A DNA stretch of 64,000 nucleotides. Origin: Roseateles depolymerans. GTDB lineage: Bacteria; Pseudomonadota; Gammaproteobacteria; Burkholderiales; Burkholderiaceae_C. Shown one piece after another: positions 44,341 to 54,186 of this stretch; the stretch's first letter is position 1; each line of letters starts with the position of its first letter. Where the stretch lies: assembly GCF_003387155.1 (NCBI RefSeq), contig NZ_QUMT01000001.1, positions 310,001-374,000 on the forward strand, given 5' to 3'. The notes under the pieces were generated by a model. That model saw only the letters and a program-made list of their open reading frames with translations. It was not told the origin of the DNA and made no database searches. The position numbers were made by a program, and so were the translations under genes.

Positions 44341-45228
44341 ATGTCTATGAAATTGGCGAGCTGGCGTGATCGTTTGACCCAGCAGGAACAGCTGAACTTC
44401 CTGCTCACCAACCGGGTGCCCCGGCTGGCGCTGACCCGGTTCATGGGCTGGTACAGCCGCATCGAGAGCCCCGGGCTCACCCGGCTGTCGGTGGCGGTCT
44501 GGCGGCTGTTCACCGACCTGGACCTGAGCGAAGCGGAACCACGCGCCTACCGCAGCCTGCGGGAGGTGTTCACCCGGCGCCTGCGTCCGGGCGTCCGTCC
44601 GGTGGATGCCGATCCCGGGGTGCTGGTGAGCCCGTGTGATGCGATCGTGGGGGCGTTCGGCCGGGTCGAGCGCGGCATGGCGCTGCAGGCCAAAGGCATG
44701 GCCTACGGCATCCAGGAGCTGTTCGGCGATGCGCAGCGGGCGGCGCCCTACTTGAACGGCAGCTACCTGACGCTGCGGCTCACCTCGTCGATGTACCACC
44801 GCTTCCATGCCCCGGCCGACCTCACCATCGAGCGAGTCACCCATCTGGCCGGCGACACCTGGAATGTGAATCCGATTGCGCTCAAGCGGGTGGAGCGGCT
44901 GTTCTGCCGCAATGTCCGGGCGGCGATCGAAACCCGTCTGCCGGACGGCACCCCCATCGCCCTGGTGCCGGTGGCCGCCATCCTGGTGGCCAGCCTGCGG
45001 CTGCATGCGCTGGACCTGACGCTGCGGCCGGACCATCCCGGTCCGCATCGGTTCGACTGTCGCCATTCGCATACACGCGGCGAGGAAATGGGCTGGTTCG
45101 AGCAAGGCTCGACGATCATCGTGTTCCTGCCGCCCGGCGTGGCGCTGCTGGACGGGGTGAGCACCGGCCAGCGGCTGCGCATGGGGCAGGCGATTGCTCG
45201 TCTTCCTGGAACCTCCGCTGATGGCTGA
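44341..45228 (+). CDS. psd: Phosphatidylserine decarboxylase (proenzyme)
   Basis: 295 residues. SPCDAIVGAFGRVERG, LTSSMYHRFHAPADLTI (with the His of the catalytic group) and the self-cleavage motif FEQGSTIIVF (cleavage between Gly256 and Ser257, giving the pyruvoyl Ser) are all present. It makes phosphatidylethanolamine at the inner membrane. The ATG at 44341 is short of a good ribosome-binding site. Its end overlaps the start of the next gene by 8 bases, so they are co-transcribed. Confidence 0.95.
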   Translation: MSMKLASWRDRLTQQEQLNFLLTNRVPRLALTRFMGWYSRIESPGLTRLSVAVWRLFTDLDLSEAEPRAYRSLREVFTRRLRPGVRPVDADPGVLVSPCDAIVGAFGRVERGMALQAKGMAYGIQELFGDAQRAAPYLNGSYLTLRLTSSMYHRFHAPADLTIERVTHLAGDTWNVNPIALKRVERLFCRNVRAAIETRLPDGTPIALVPVAAILVASLRLHALDLTLRPDHPGPHRFDCRHSHTRGEEMGWFEQGSTIIVFLPPGVALLDGVSTGQRLRMGQAIARLPGTSADG

Positions 45229-46384
45229 ACCCTTGTCCGACTCGCCGGCGTCCGATGTGGCGCCGCCTGCGTCGTCCCCGCCGCCCCCATCGAACTCGGT
45301 GCCCTCATCGGCTTCATCGACTTCTGCGGCTTCACCGGCTTCATCGCCGGCGCGTCCCGACCCACTGTCGGCCCCCCAGGTCGCGTCCTACGGCGGCGAC
45401 ACGAATGGGCTGATCTGCGGCTTCTGGATCCATCCCGAGCGGCCCACCGAGGCGCTGCCGACGCTGGCCGAGGCGCAGGCGCGGCTGGAACAACCGGATG
45501 GCGGGTATGTGTGGCTGCACCTGAACCTCAGCCATGCCGGTGCCATGCCCTGGCTGGCCCGCCATGCAGTGCTGGCCGACAGCTTCATGGAGGCCCAGCA
45601 GGCGGGGTCCCGCTCCTCGCGCATCGAGCGCGACCGGGACCAGCTGTTTGCGGTGCTGAACGACGTCACCTTCGACTTCTCCTTTGATGTGGAGGACGTG
45701 TCCACGCTGTGGATGCAGGTCAGCGAGCATCTGGTGCTGAGCGCGCGGCGCTCGCCGCTGCGGTCGGTGGACCGGCTGCGCATGGCGGTCAAGCGCGGCG
45801 ACCGGCCTCAGTCCACCCTCGGCCTGCTGGACCACCTGCTGCGGGACCAGGCGGATGAACTCCAGCGCATCGTGCGCCAGGCGACGGAGCGGGTCGATGA
45901 CATCGAGGATGCGCTGCTGGCCGGCCGTCGTCCCGGCACCGACAACGACGTGGCGCAACTGCGCCGTCTAATGGTGCGGCTGCAGCGTCTGCTGGCGCCG
46001 GAACCGAGTGCCTTGCTGCGCATGCTGTCGCATCCACCCGCCTGGGTGACCTCGTCGGACCAGCAGCAGCTTCAGCAGGCCAGCGAGGAATTCGCGCTGG
46101 TGCTGCGGGACATCCAGGCGCTGCAGGAACGCATCCGGGCGGTGCAGGATGAAACCGCGGCGCTGGTGGCCCAGGAAAACAATCGCACGCTGTACCTGCT
46201 GACCATGGTCACGGTGCTGGCGCTGCCGATCAACCTGGTGTCGGGCCTGTTCGGCATGAACGTGGGCGGACTGCCCTTCATCGATCATCCCCACGGCTTT
46301 GTCGTGGTGGTCGGCCTGATCGTGGTGCTGACGGTGCTGGTGACGGCGCTGCTGGTGTGGGCCATCCGCAAACCATCGCGCTGA
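45221..46384 (+). CDS. CorA/ZntB-family divalent cation transporter
   Basis: 387 residues. The first 50 residues are Ser/Pro/Ala-rich. The cytoplasmic funnel follows (GFWIHPERPTEALP, VWLHLNLSHAGAMPWLARHAVL), then a long helix and two C-terminal membrane segments with the pore motif GMN (345-347) in FGMNVGGLP, and a basic end (IRKPSR). The loop GGLPF fits ZntB-like rather than Mg-type CorA (which has MPE). It moves Zn2+ or another divalent ion. Overlaps psd by 8 bases. Confidence 0.85.
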   Translation: MAEPLSDSPASDVAPPASSPPPPSNSVPSSASSTSAASPASSPARPDPLSAPQVASYGGDTNGLICGFWIHPERPTEALPTLAEAQARLEQPDGGYVWLHLNLSHAGAMPWLARHAVLADSFMEAQQAGSRSSRIERDRDQLFAVLNDVTFDFSFDVEDVSTLWMQVSEHLVLSARRSPLRSVDRLRMAVKRGDRPQSTLGLLDHLLRDQADELQRIVRQATERVDDIEDALLAGRRPGTDNDVAQLRRLMVRLQRLLAPEPSALLRMLSHPPAWVTSSDQQQLQQASEEFALVLRDIQALQERIRAVQDETAALVAQENNRTLYLLTMVTVLALPINLVSGLFGMNVGGLPFIDHPHGFVVVVGLIVVLTVLVTALLVWAIRKPSR

Positions 46385-46419
46385 GACGTCCGGTCATCCA
46401 GTCCCAGCCACCCAGCCGG

Positions 46420-47019
46420 CTACAAGCCGAGGAACTGCGTGATGGCGGGCAGGTGGGTATCGAAGTCGGAGAGCGCATGGTCGCCTCCTTCCAGCAGCCG
46501 GATGTGGCTGCCCGGGTAGCGGCCCACCATCTCCTCCCAGCTCAGCAGCTCATCCCCTTTGGCGATCACCGCCATCAAGCGCTCCGGATGGGCGAGCGGC
46601 CCGACCGTCAGCGCCTGCAGCTCGCCGACGAATTCCGGCCGGAAGTAAAAGCGCTCCTGCGGGTTTTGCCAGATGGTTTGCTCGCCGATGTAGGCCGCCA
46701 GGTCGCGGGCGGGATCGACGGCGGGATTGATCAGTGCCGTGCGGGCGCCGGTGGCCTGCGCCAGATAGGTGGCATAGAAGCCGCCCAGGGAACTGCCCAT
46801 CACCGCCATCGTGTCCCGCGGCCAGTCCTGCACCAGCGAGGTGGCCAGCGCGATGGCGTCGCGCGGGGAGGGGGGCAACTGCGGGCAGGCCAGCACCAGG
46901 TCGGGCCGGTGCTCGGCCACCCAGCGGACCATGCGCTGCGCCTTGGCCGACTGCGGCGATGAGCGGAAACCATGCAAATACAGCAGATGGGTGCGGCGGG
47001 GGGGATGCGTGGACCTCAT
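46420..47019 (-). CDS. YqiA/YcfP-type alpha/beta hydrolase (esterase)
   Basis: 199 residues. LLYLHGFRSSPQSAKAQRMV, the nucleophile elbow MGSSLGGFYATYLA (Ser77), LINPAVDPARDLAAYIG and GGDHALSDFDTHLP (His) are typical of the small YqiA esterases. E. coli YqiA hydrolyses short-chain acyl esters; the natural substrate is unknown. It converges with the transporter gene with 35 bases between. Confidence 0.85.
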   Translation of the reverse strand: MRSTHPPRRTHLLYLHGFRSSPQSAKAQRMVRWVAEHRPDLVLACPQLPPSPRDAIALATSLVQDWPRDTMAVMGSSLGGFYATYLAQATGARTALINPAVDPARDLAAYIGEQTIWQNPQERFYFRPEFVGELQALTVGPLAHPERLMAVIAKGDELLSWEEMVGRYPGSHIRLLEGGDHALSDFDTHLPAITQFLGL

Positions 47020-47356
47020 GGCGGTGGAGTGTAGGAGGGGGCATGGCTCGGGGACAGAAGGCTCGCCGCCTGAGCATCCCGGTCATTGACGGTTCATCGG
47101 CTGACTTTTGGCATGGGCGGGGCACTCGGGTACCGTTGCCGGGCGTGCGCTGTAGTCATCGCTGATCGCACCGCCGTAGGGTGGCGATAGGTTTTCGCCT
47201 GCATTCCCTGGCTTTTGCGAATTGACGACGCCCCTGGCGCGCCGCACATTCGTCCCCGCTCACGCCTTCCCCATGGCTTAGGTCCTCTTTCATCACTGCG
47301 GTCGGCAGCCATCGCCACCCGACACCGCAACGACTCCACTTTCACCGATCCGCCTC
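47020..47356. other. Intergenic stretch before the metalloprotease gene
   Basis: About 337 bases with no gene seen. A TTGACG hexamer lies near 47222 but no matching -10 is convincing. It is the control region of the divergent esterase and metalloprotease genes. Confidence 0.35.
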
Positions 47357-50098
47357 ATGACCACTTCGGATTCGATCAAGCTGTCCGCCATTGCTTTGGC
47401 GTCTTTGATGCTCTGCGCCTGTGCCACGCCGCCTGCCGGCGGTGGTGCCCCCGCGGGAGCGCCGCCTGCGCCCGCAGCGGCGACGGCTCCGGCCACGGCA
47501 GCCTCCGGCGCTCCGGGTGCGCCCGGCGCCAGCGCCCCGATGAGCGCGGCCCGCCCGCCCGCCGACCCCACCGCCCCCAAGCCTTTTGCCGAAGTGTCCA
47601 AGGACACCAAGCGCCAGGACGGCCTGTTCCCCATCCTGCGCAAGGATGAAAAGGTCTGGCTGGAAATCCCGCGGGCCATGTTGAACAAGCCCTTCCTGTT
47701 CACCATCAACATCTCCAGCTCCATTGGTGAGCGCGGCTTCTACGCCAGCCAGATGGGCCCGGACGTGATGGCCGAATGGCGCCGCGTGGGCAACACCATC
47801 CAGTTGGTGGCGCTGAACACCCGCTTCCGCGCCGAGGGCGGCGGCAAGCGCGCCGTCGAGGAAGCCTTCTCGCCCAGCCTGCTGGCCGCCGGCCCGGTGG
47901 CCAGCGCGGACCATCCGGAGCGCAAGTCCTTCCTGGTGGACGCCGGCCTGCTGCTGACCGACATCCCGGGCATGAGCACCCGTATGGAAGCGGCCTTCCG
48001 CCTGCCGTATTCGGTGGACCGCGGCAACTCCTACTTCGAGGCGACCCGGGCGGACCAGACGCTGAGCACGCTCAGCGCCAAGGTGCACTACTTCACCCCT
48101 CGCATTCCGGCCCCGCCGCTGGTCGCGCCGCCGGTGCCGGTGCCGCCGCCGCCGATGGTGACCCCGGACCCGCGCTCGATGTTCATGGGCTTTGTCTACA
48201 ACTTCCGAGCCCTGCCGGAGGCCGCCATGCCCACCCGCCGTGCGGACGGTCGCCTGGGTCACTTCACCGAGTCCTTCAACGACCTGAGCGACGACAGCAA
48301 GGCCAATTCGCGGGTGCACTACATCAACCGCTGGCGCCTGGAGAAAAAGGACCCGTCCGCGGCCCTGTCCGAGCCGGTGCAGCCCATCGTCTACTGGATG
48401 GACAAGAACATTCCGCCGAAATACCGCCCAGCGGTGGAAGCCGGCATCCTGGAATGGAACAAGGCCTTCGAGAAGATCGGCTTCAAGAACGCGGTGGTGG
48501 CCAAGCAGCAGCCCGATGATGCCGACTGGGACAACATGGATGCGCAGCATGCGTCGATCCGCTGGTTTGTCGGCTCGGATGTCGGCTTTGCCATCGGCCC
48601 CTCGCATGTGGACCCCCGCACCGGCGAAATCCTGGATGCCGACATCGGCATGAGCGACGTGTTCTCGCGCGGCGGCCGCGCCTTCATCAGCGAAGACGTG
48701 CCCCGCCTGACCAGCCTCAGCGACGAGGAAAAGGCCCTGGCCCAGATGAATCAGGGCTGGCGCGAAGGCCGCAACGCCAGCTACTGCACCTACGCCATGG
48801 ATGCGGCGTCGGAGATGAACTTCGCGCTGGACATCCTGGAAGCGCGGGGCGACATCGACCCCAACAGCCCGGAGGCCGAGGCCTTCGTGCAGGCGCGCAT
48901 CAAGGACGTCATCATGCATGAGGTGGGTCACACCCTGGGCCTCAAGCACAACTTCAAGGCGTCCACCACGGTGACGCAGGCGCAGCTCAAGGACAAGGCC
49001 TACACCGATGCCCACGGCATCTCCGGTTCGGTGATGGACTACAACGCCTACAACATTCCGCTGGAAGGCGAGGCGCCCACCACCTACAACAACACCACGC
49101 TGGGGTCGTATGACTACTGGGCGATTGAATACGCCTACAAGCCGGTGGCCAAGGACCAGGAAGACACCGAGCTGAACCGCATCGCCTCGCGCAACAACGA
49201 GCCGGGCCATGCCTATGCGGACGACACCGATGCGGGGGGCTTCGGTCCCTACGACGGTATGGATCCGATGATCAACCGGTTCGACCTGGGCGACGACCCG
49301 CTGTCCTACTATCAGAAGCGTCTGAAGCTGTCGCAGGAACTGTGGAATCGGGTGCAGAACCGCAAGCCGGTGGCGGGTGAAGATCCGCTGCGCCAGCGTC
49401 GGTCGCTGATCAACGGCTTCATGCAACTGGCCCGTTCGTCGGAGCTGGTGGGCAAGTATGTCGGCGGCATGTACACGACGCGGGATGTGCCGGGGGCGGC
49501 GCGTCCGGCGCTGGCGCCGGTGGATCCGGCGAAGCAGCGTGAAGCACTGCGTTTCCTGGCTACCGGCCTGTTCAGTGCGGACAGCTTCCGCTTCAAGCCG
49601 GAGTTCCTCAGTTCGCTGACGACCGACTATGTGGAATTCGCGCGTCCGCAGTGGGTGAGCATTCCGGCGGCCGTGTCCGCGGTGCAACTGGCTGCCCTGA
49701 ATCGTCTGCTGAGCGTGAGCACGGCAGTGCGCCTGATGGAGCTGCCCAACTATGTGCCGGCTTCGCAGCGCAAGGGCATCATCTCCCTCAATGAGGTGTA
49801 TGGGACGCTGCAGTCCTCCATCTGGAGCGAGCTCAAGACCGGCGGCGAGATCGACCGTCTGCGCCGCAACCTGCAGCGGGAGTATCTGCGCCGCCTGCAG
49901 GCCAACCTGACCCACAGCAATGCCACCGGCCAGTTCGCCGACGCCTATGCGCTGATGCGCTACCAGGCTACGCAGCTGCAGTCGGAGCTGCGCGCGGCGC
50001 AAGCCAAGGGCGGGCAGTCGGTGGAGACAAAGGCCCATATTGCGGAGAGCCTGGATCTGCTGAGCACCACGCTGAAGGCGACGATGACCCGCAGTTGA
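47357..50098 (+). CDS. Large zinc-dependent metalloprotease lipoprotein (DUF5117/DUF4953-type)
   Basis: 913 residues. The signal peptide ends in a lipobox (SLMLCAC, Cys near 22), followed by an Ala/Pro/Gly linker. The zinc site is HEVGHTLGLKHNF (His521, Glu522, His525, His531), a metzincin-like HExxHxxGxxH. N- and C-terminal parts (FSPSLLAAGPVASADHPERKSFLVDAG, SGSVMDYNAYNIPLEGE with a Met-turn-like SVMDY, and DPLSYYQKRLKLSQELW) match the large proteobacterial DUF5117/5118 plus DUF4953 proteins. Likely anchored in the outer membrane facing the periplasm or surface. Substrate unknown. A strong terminator follows. Confidence 0.85.
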   Translation: MTTSDSIKLSAIALASLMLCACATPPAGGGAPAGAPPAPAAATAPATAASGAPGAPGASAPMSAARPPADPTAPKPFAEVSKDTKRQDGLFPILRKDEKVWLEIPRAMLNKPFLFTINISSSIGERGFYASQMGPDVMAEWRRVGNTIQLVALNTRFRAEGGGKRAVEEAFSPSLLAAGPVASADHPERKSFLVDAGLLLTDIPGMSTRMEAAFRLPYSVDRGNSYFEATRADQTLSTLSAKVHYFTPRIPAPPLVAPPVPVPPPPMVTPDPRSMFMGFVYNFRALPEAAMPTRRADGRLGHFTESFNDLSDDSKANSRVHYINRWRLEKKDPSAALSEPVQPIVYWMDKNIPPKYRPAVEAGILEWNKAFEKIGFKNAVVAKQQPDDADWDNMDAQHASIRWFVGSDVGFAIGPSHVDPRTGEILDADIGMSDVFSRGGRAFISEDVPRLTSLSDEEKALAQMNQGWREGRNASYCTYAMDAASEMNFALDILEARGDIDPNSPEAEAFVQARIKDVIMHEVGHTLGLKHNFKASTTVTQAQLKDKAYTDAHGISGSVMDYNAYNIPLEGEAPTTYNNTTLGSYDYWAIEYAYKPVAKDQEDTELNRIASRNNEPGHAYADDTDAGGFGPYDGMDPMINRFDLGDDPLSYYQKRLKLSQELWNRVQNRKPVAGEDPLRQRRSLINGFMQLARSSELVGKYVGGMYTTRDVPGAARPALAPVDPAKQREALRFLATGLFSADSFRFKPEFLSSLTTDYVEFARPQWVSIPAAVSAVQLAALNRLLSVSTAVRLMELPNYVPASQRKGIISLNEVYGTLQSSIWSELKTGGEIDRLRRNLQREYLRRLQANLTHSNATGQFADAYALMRYQATQLQSELRAAQAKGGQSVETKAHIAESLDLLSTTLKATMTRS

Positions 50099-50106
50099 GC
50101 GGAAAG

Positions 50107-50139
50107 CAAAAAGGGCCGGTGAGAACCGGCCCTTTTTTT
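50107..50139. terminator. Intrinsic terminator after the metalloprotease gene
   Basis: AAAAAGGGCCGGT, GAGA, ACCGGCCC then TTTTTTT: a 13-bp stem with tracts on both sides; also suited to the convergent AI-2E gene. Confidence 0.9.
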
Positions 50140-50183
50140 GTGGGTGCTTGGCGCTGGCTCATGAGCGCAGCGCGAGTGATGAT

Positions 50184-51263
50184 TCAACCCGTGCGGTCAT
50201 CCGGATAACGCCGCTCGGCGGCCACGATGTCCCAGACCGCGATGAACATGGCAGCGATCAGCGGGCCGATCACAAAGCCATTGATGCCGAACACCGCCAT
50301 GCCGCCGATGGTGGTCATCAGCACCACGTAGTCCGGCATCTTCGTGTCCTTGCCCACCAGCAGCGGACGCAGCAGGTTGTCCACCAGGCCGATCACCAGC
50401 GTCCCGTACAGCAGCAGCCCCAGGCCTGCGCCGATCGCGCCGGTGGCCAGCAGGTAGACCGCCACCGGGGCCCACACCATCGCCGCGCCCACCGCCGGCA
50501 GCAGCGACAGGAAGGCCATCAGCACCGCCCACAGCACCGGCGCATGAATGTCCAGCACCCAGAAGGCCAGCCCGCCCAGCGCGCCCTGCAGCACCGCCAC
50601 CGCGATGTTGCCCTTCACCGTCGCGCGGATCACCGTGCGGAACTTGTCACCGAGCTGGCGCTTGTACGCGTCCTGCAACGGCACCGCATCGCGGATGCGC
50701 TTGGACAGCTGCTCCCCGTCGCGCATCAGGAAGAACAGCAGATACAGCATCACGAAGAAGCTGACCACGAAGTCAAACGTGTCCTGGCCGAACCCCAGCG
50801 CCTTGGTCGCGACGAACTGGCTGCCCTGGTTCAGGGCCGAGCCCAGACGGTCCTGCAGACTGGTCAGGTTCTGCAGCCCCAGCCGTTCCAGCACGTCCAT
50901 CACCCACCGCGGGGTGGCGGCATAGATCTGCTGCACGTAGGTGTGGAAGTCGAACTTGCCGGACTTGAACATCTCATACAGGACCGTCGCCTCGCGCACC
51001 AGCGCCGCCGTCACATAGGTCATCGGCACTACCACCAACACCACGATCAGCAGGATGGTCAGCACCCCGGCGACATTGGGCCGCTTGACCTTGCGCAGCA
51101 GGCGCAGGTAGACCGGGCGGAAGACGATGGCCAGGGCCACGCCCCACAAGATCGAGCCCAGCATGGGCCAGAGGATCCATCCGAAGCCGACCGTCACCAG
51201 GGTGAGCAGGCAGAGAAAGGAACGGTTTTGCAGCGCGGGAATCGGCTTGCCGGGAGGGCTCAT
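50184..51263 (-). CDS. AI-2E family transporter (PerM/YdiK-like)
   Basis: 359 residues, about eight membrane helices: FLCLLTLVTVGFGWILWPMLG, VAGVLTILLIVVLVVVPMTYV, DFVVSFFVMLYLLFFLMRDGEQL, FLSLLPAVGAAMVWAPVAVYLL and VDNLLRPLLVGKDTKMPDYVVL, the last being the family's most conserved block. Some members export autoinducer-2, others act as ion antiporters; function here is open. It lies 112 bases downstream of mpl, same strand. Confidence 0.88.
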   Translation of the reverse strand: MSPPGKPIPALQNRSFLCLLTLVTVGFGWILWPMLGSILWGVALAIVFRPVYLRLLRKVKRPNVAGVLTILLIVVLVVVPMTYVTAALVREATVLYEMFKSGKFDFHTYVQQIYAATPRWVMDVLERLGLQNLTSLQDRLGSALNQGSQFVATKALGFGQDTFDFVVSFFVMLYLLFFLMRDGEQLSKRIRDAVPLQDAYKRQLGDKFRTVIRATVKGNIAVAVLQGALGGLAFWVLDIHAPVLWAVLMAFLSLLPAVGAAMVWAPVAVYLLATGAIGAGLGLLLYGTLVIGLVDNLLRPLLVGKDTKMPDYVVLMTTIGGMAVFGINGFVIGPLIAAMFIAVWDIVAAERRYPDDRTG

Positions 51264-51375
51264 CGTGTCGGTGCTCCTGGAGGGAGAGGGGACGGTGGAA
51301 AGACTCTGCGGTGAAAAGATCGGTGACTGAGGCCCAGGCAGCCGGCATGCCTGCCTCTCACCGACGACGCAGAGC

Positions 51376-52740
51376 TTACTTCAGCGCCGCCAGCAGCTTC
51401 TCGTGGATGCCGCCGAAGCCGCCGTTGCTCATGCACAGCAGGTGGTCGCCGGGTTTGGCTGCGGCCACCACCAGGCGCACCAGATCGTCCACCGAGGCCC
51501 CCACCACCGCCTGGTCGCCCAGCGGGGCCAGCGCTTCCCGGGCGTCCCAGGTCAGGCCGTCCTGGTTGCAAAAGCTCAGGTCGGCTTCCTCCAGCGCCCA
51601 GGGCAACTGGGCCTTCATCGTGCCCAGCTTCATCGTGTTGGAACGCGGCTCGAAGATGGCCAGGATGCGCTCGGCCGGGGCGATGCGGCGGCGCAGGCCG
51701 TCCACCGTGGTGTGGATGGCGGTGGGGTGGTGGGCAAAGTCGTCGTAGACCTTGATGCCGCGCACCTCGCCGCGCAGCTCCAGCCGGCGGCGCACGCTCT
51801 TGAAGCCGCACAGCGCCGTGGCGGCGGCCTCCGGGTCCACGCCCACATGCTCGGCGGCAGCGATGGCCGCCAGCGCATTGAGCTGGTTGTGTTCCCCCAG
51901 CAGCTCCCAGCTGACGTGGCCCACCTTCAGACTGCCGCGCAGGACGTCGAAGGAGGTCGGTTCCCCCCGGGCGCGCAGGGCCCCCGGCTCTTCCTTGCGG
52001 GCGCCGAAACGCTGCACTTCGCTCCAGCAGCCGCGGCCCAGCACCCGTTGCAGCGATTCCTCACGTGCATTCACCACCAGGCGGCCTGAAGGCGGCACGG
52101 TGCGGACCAGATGATGGAACTGGGTCTCGATGGCGGCCAGGTCCGGGAAGATGTCCGCGTGGTCATGCTCCAGGTTGTTGAGCACGGCGGTGCGGGGGCG
52201 GTAGTGGACGAACTTGCTGCGCTTGTCGAAGAAGGCGGTGTCGTATTCATCGGCCTCGATGACGAAATACCGTCCTCCGCCCAGGCGGGCCGACACCCCG
52301 AAGTTCTGCGGCACGCCGCCGATGAGGAATCCAGGCGCCAGCCCGGCGGCTTCGAGGATCCACGCCAGCATGGACGTGGTGGTGGTCTTGCCGTGCGTGC
52401 CAGCCACTGCCAGCACATGGCGCCCCTGCAGCACATGCTCAGCCAGCCACTGCGGACCGCTGGTGTAGGGCAGACCCGCATCCAGAATGGCTTCCATCAG
52501 CGGAAAACGGCCTTCCGACGACCGCGTCACCACATTGCCCACCACAAACAGGTCGGGCTTGAGGTCCAGCTGGTCCGCGCCATAGCCCTCGATCAGGTCG
52601 ATGCCCAGCGCCTCCAGCTGCGTGGACATCGGCGGATACACATTGGCGTCGCAGCCGGTCACCCGGTGACCGGCCTCTCGGGCCAGGGCGGCGAGACCGC
52701 CCATGAAAGTGCCGCAAATGCCCAGGATGTGGATATGCAT
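51376..52740 (-). CDS. mpl: UDP-N-acetylmuramate:L-Ala-gamma-D-Glu-meso-DAP ligase
   Basis: 454 residues. MHIHILGICGTFMGGLAALA and VAGTHGKTTTTSML (P-loop 114-120) are Mpl signatures, with VIEADEYDTAFFDKRSKF, NLEHDHADIFPDL and DDFAHHPTAIHTTVDGLR. The enzyme re-attaches recycled tripeptide to UDP-MurNAc. Standard length. Upstream is hemL, transcribed the same way with 136 bases between. Confidence 0.96.
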   Translation of the reverse strand: MHIHILGICGTFMGGLAALAREAGHRVTGCDANVYPPMSTQLEALGIDLIEGYGADQLDLKPDLFVVGNVVTRSSEGRFPLMEAILDAGLPYTSGPQWLAEHVLQGRHVLAVAGTHGKTTTTSMLAWILEAAGLAPGFLIGGVPQNFGVSARLGGGRYFVIEADEYDTAFFDKRSKFVHYRPRTAVLNNLEHDHADIFPDLAAIETQFHHLVRTVPPSGRLVVNAREESLQRVLGRGCWSEVQRFGARKEEPGALRARGEPTSFDVLRGSLKVGHVSWELLGEHNQLNALAAIAAAEHVGVDPEAAATALCGFKSVRRRLELRGEVRGIKVYDDFAHHPTAIHTTVDGLRRRIAPAERILAIFEPRSNTMKLGTMKAQLPWALEEADLSFCNQDGLTWDAREALAPLGDQAVVGASVDDLVRLVVAAAKPGDHLLCMSNGGFGGIHEKLLAALK

Positions 52741-52876
52741 GGTTCGTGCTTCAGCTGCTGTACCAAAGGGTAAGCAAGAGTAATACCTGTCTCAAGGTGG
52801 GCTGATCGCGACAGTGCCGGACCGGGGCTTGCCAGGCGCCGGCCCGAGGGCCTGCCCGGCCACCACCGGCATGGGG

Positions 52877-54175
52877 CTATCGCAGCGCCTGGCGGAAGGC
52901 GTCCCGGGCCGCGTGCAAGGTGGCGTCGATATCAGCGTCCGTATGGGCGGCCGAGACAAAACCCGCCTCATACAGGGCCGGGGCCAGGTAGACGCCGGCG
53001 TCCAGCATCGCGTGGAAGAAGCGGTTGAACTGCTCCTTGTCCGTGCGCATGACCGCGGTGTAGTTCTGCGGCAACTCCGGCAGCAGGAAGAAACCGAACA
53101 TGCCGCCCTGGCTGTCGGCGCAGAACGGAATGCCCTGTTCACGGGCCACGGCGCTGAGGCCGTCCACCAGGCGGCGGGTGCGGGCGGACAGGGCGTCGAA
53201 GAAGCCGGGCTTGCGGATCTCGCGCAGCGTCGCCAGGCCGCAGGCGGTGGCCACCGGGTTGCCCGAGAGCGTGCCGGCCTGGTAGACCCCGCCCAGCGGG
53301 GCCAGGTGCTTCATGATGTCGCGGCTGGCGCCGAAGGCGGCCAGCGGCATGCCGCCGCCGATGACCTTGCCGAAGACGCTGATGTCCGGCTTGAAACCGG
53401 GGATCAGGTCGGCATAGTGCCCCTGGGCGCTGCGCAGGTCGACGCGGAAGCCGGTCATGACTTCGTCCAGCACCAGCAGGGCGCCCGACTCGGTGCACAG
53501 CTCCCGCAGCCGGGTCATGAAGGGCACGCTGGCGCGCACGAAGTTCATGTTGCCGGCAATCGGCTCGACGATGACGCAGGCCAGTTCCTTCCCATGCAGC
53601 GCGAAGGCTTCTTCCAGGGCCTGGACGTTGTTGTATTCCAGGACCAGCGTGTGCTGGGCCGTGGCTTCCGGCACGCCAGCGCTGGTGGGGTGGCCGAAGG
53701 TGGCCAGACCCGAGCCGGCCTTGACCAGCAGGGCGTCGGTATGCCCGTGGTAGCAGCCTTCAAATTTGATGAACTTGTTGCGGCCGGTCGCGCCCCGCGC
53801 CAGGCGGATGGCGCTCATCGTGGCCTCGGTGCCGGAGCTCACCAGCCGCACCTGCTCGCAGCTGGGCACCAGCTGCAGGATTTCCTCGGCCAGTTCGATC
53901 TCGCGCTCGGTGGGGGCGCCGAACGACAGCCCCTCGGTGACCGCCCGCTGCACCGCCTCGATCACGGCCGGATGGCCGTGACCCAGGATCATCGGCCCCC
54001 AGGAGCCGATGTAGTCGATGTAGCGCTTGCCGTCGGCATCGACGATGTAGGCGCCTTCCCCCCGGGCGATGAAGCGCGGGGTGCCGCCGACCGCGCGGAA
54101 GGCCCGCACCGGCGAGTTGACGCCGCCCGGGATGACACGCTGGGCGCGCTCGAAGAGGAGATCGTTCTGGCTCAT
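52877..54175 (-). CDS. hemL: Glutamate-1-semialdehyde 2,1-aminomutase
   Basis: 432 residues, standard length. [64 protein letters not shown] and [11 protein letters not shown] (PLP Lys270) are diagnostic. It makes 5-aminolevulinate for heme. It follows thiD by 11 bases, the same pair seen in many Burkholderiales. Confidence 0.98.
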   Translation of the reverse strand: MSQNDLLFERAQRVIPGGVNSPVRAFRAVGGTPRFIARGEGAYIVDADGKRYIDYIGSWGPMILGHGHPAVIEAVQRAVTEGLSFGAPTEREIELAEEILQLVPSCEQVRLVSSGTEATMSAIRLARGATGRNKFIKFEGCYHGHTDALLVKAGSGLATFGHPTSAGVPEATAQHTLVLEYNNVQALEEAFALHGKELACVIVEPIAGNMNFVRASVPFMTRLRELCTESGALLVLDEVMTGFRVDLRSAQGHYADLIPGFKPDISVFGKVIGGGMPLAAFGASRDIMKHLAPLGGVYQAGTLSGNPVATACGLATLREIRKPGFFDALSARTRRLVDGLSAVAREQGIPFCADSQGGMFGFFLLPELPQNYTAVMRTDKEQFNRFFHAMLDAGVYLAPALYEAGFVSAAHTDADIDATLHAARDAFRQALR

Positions 54176-54186
54176 AGGACCTTGGT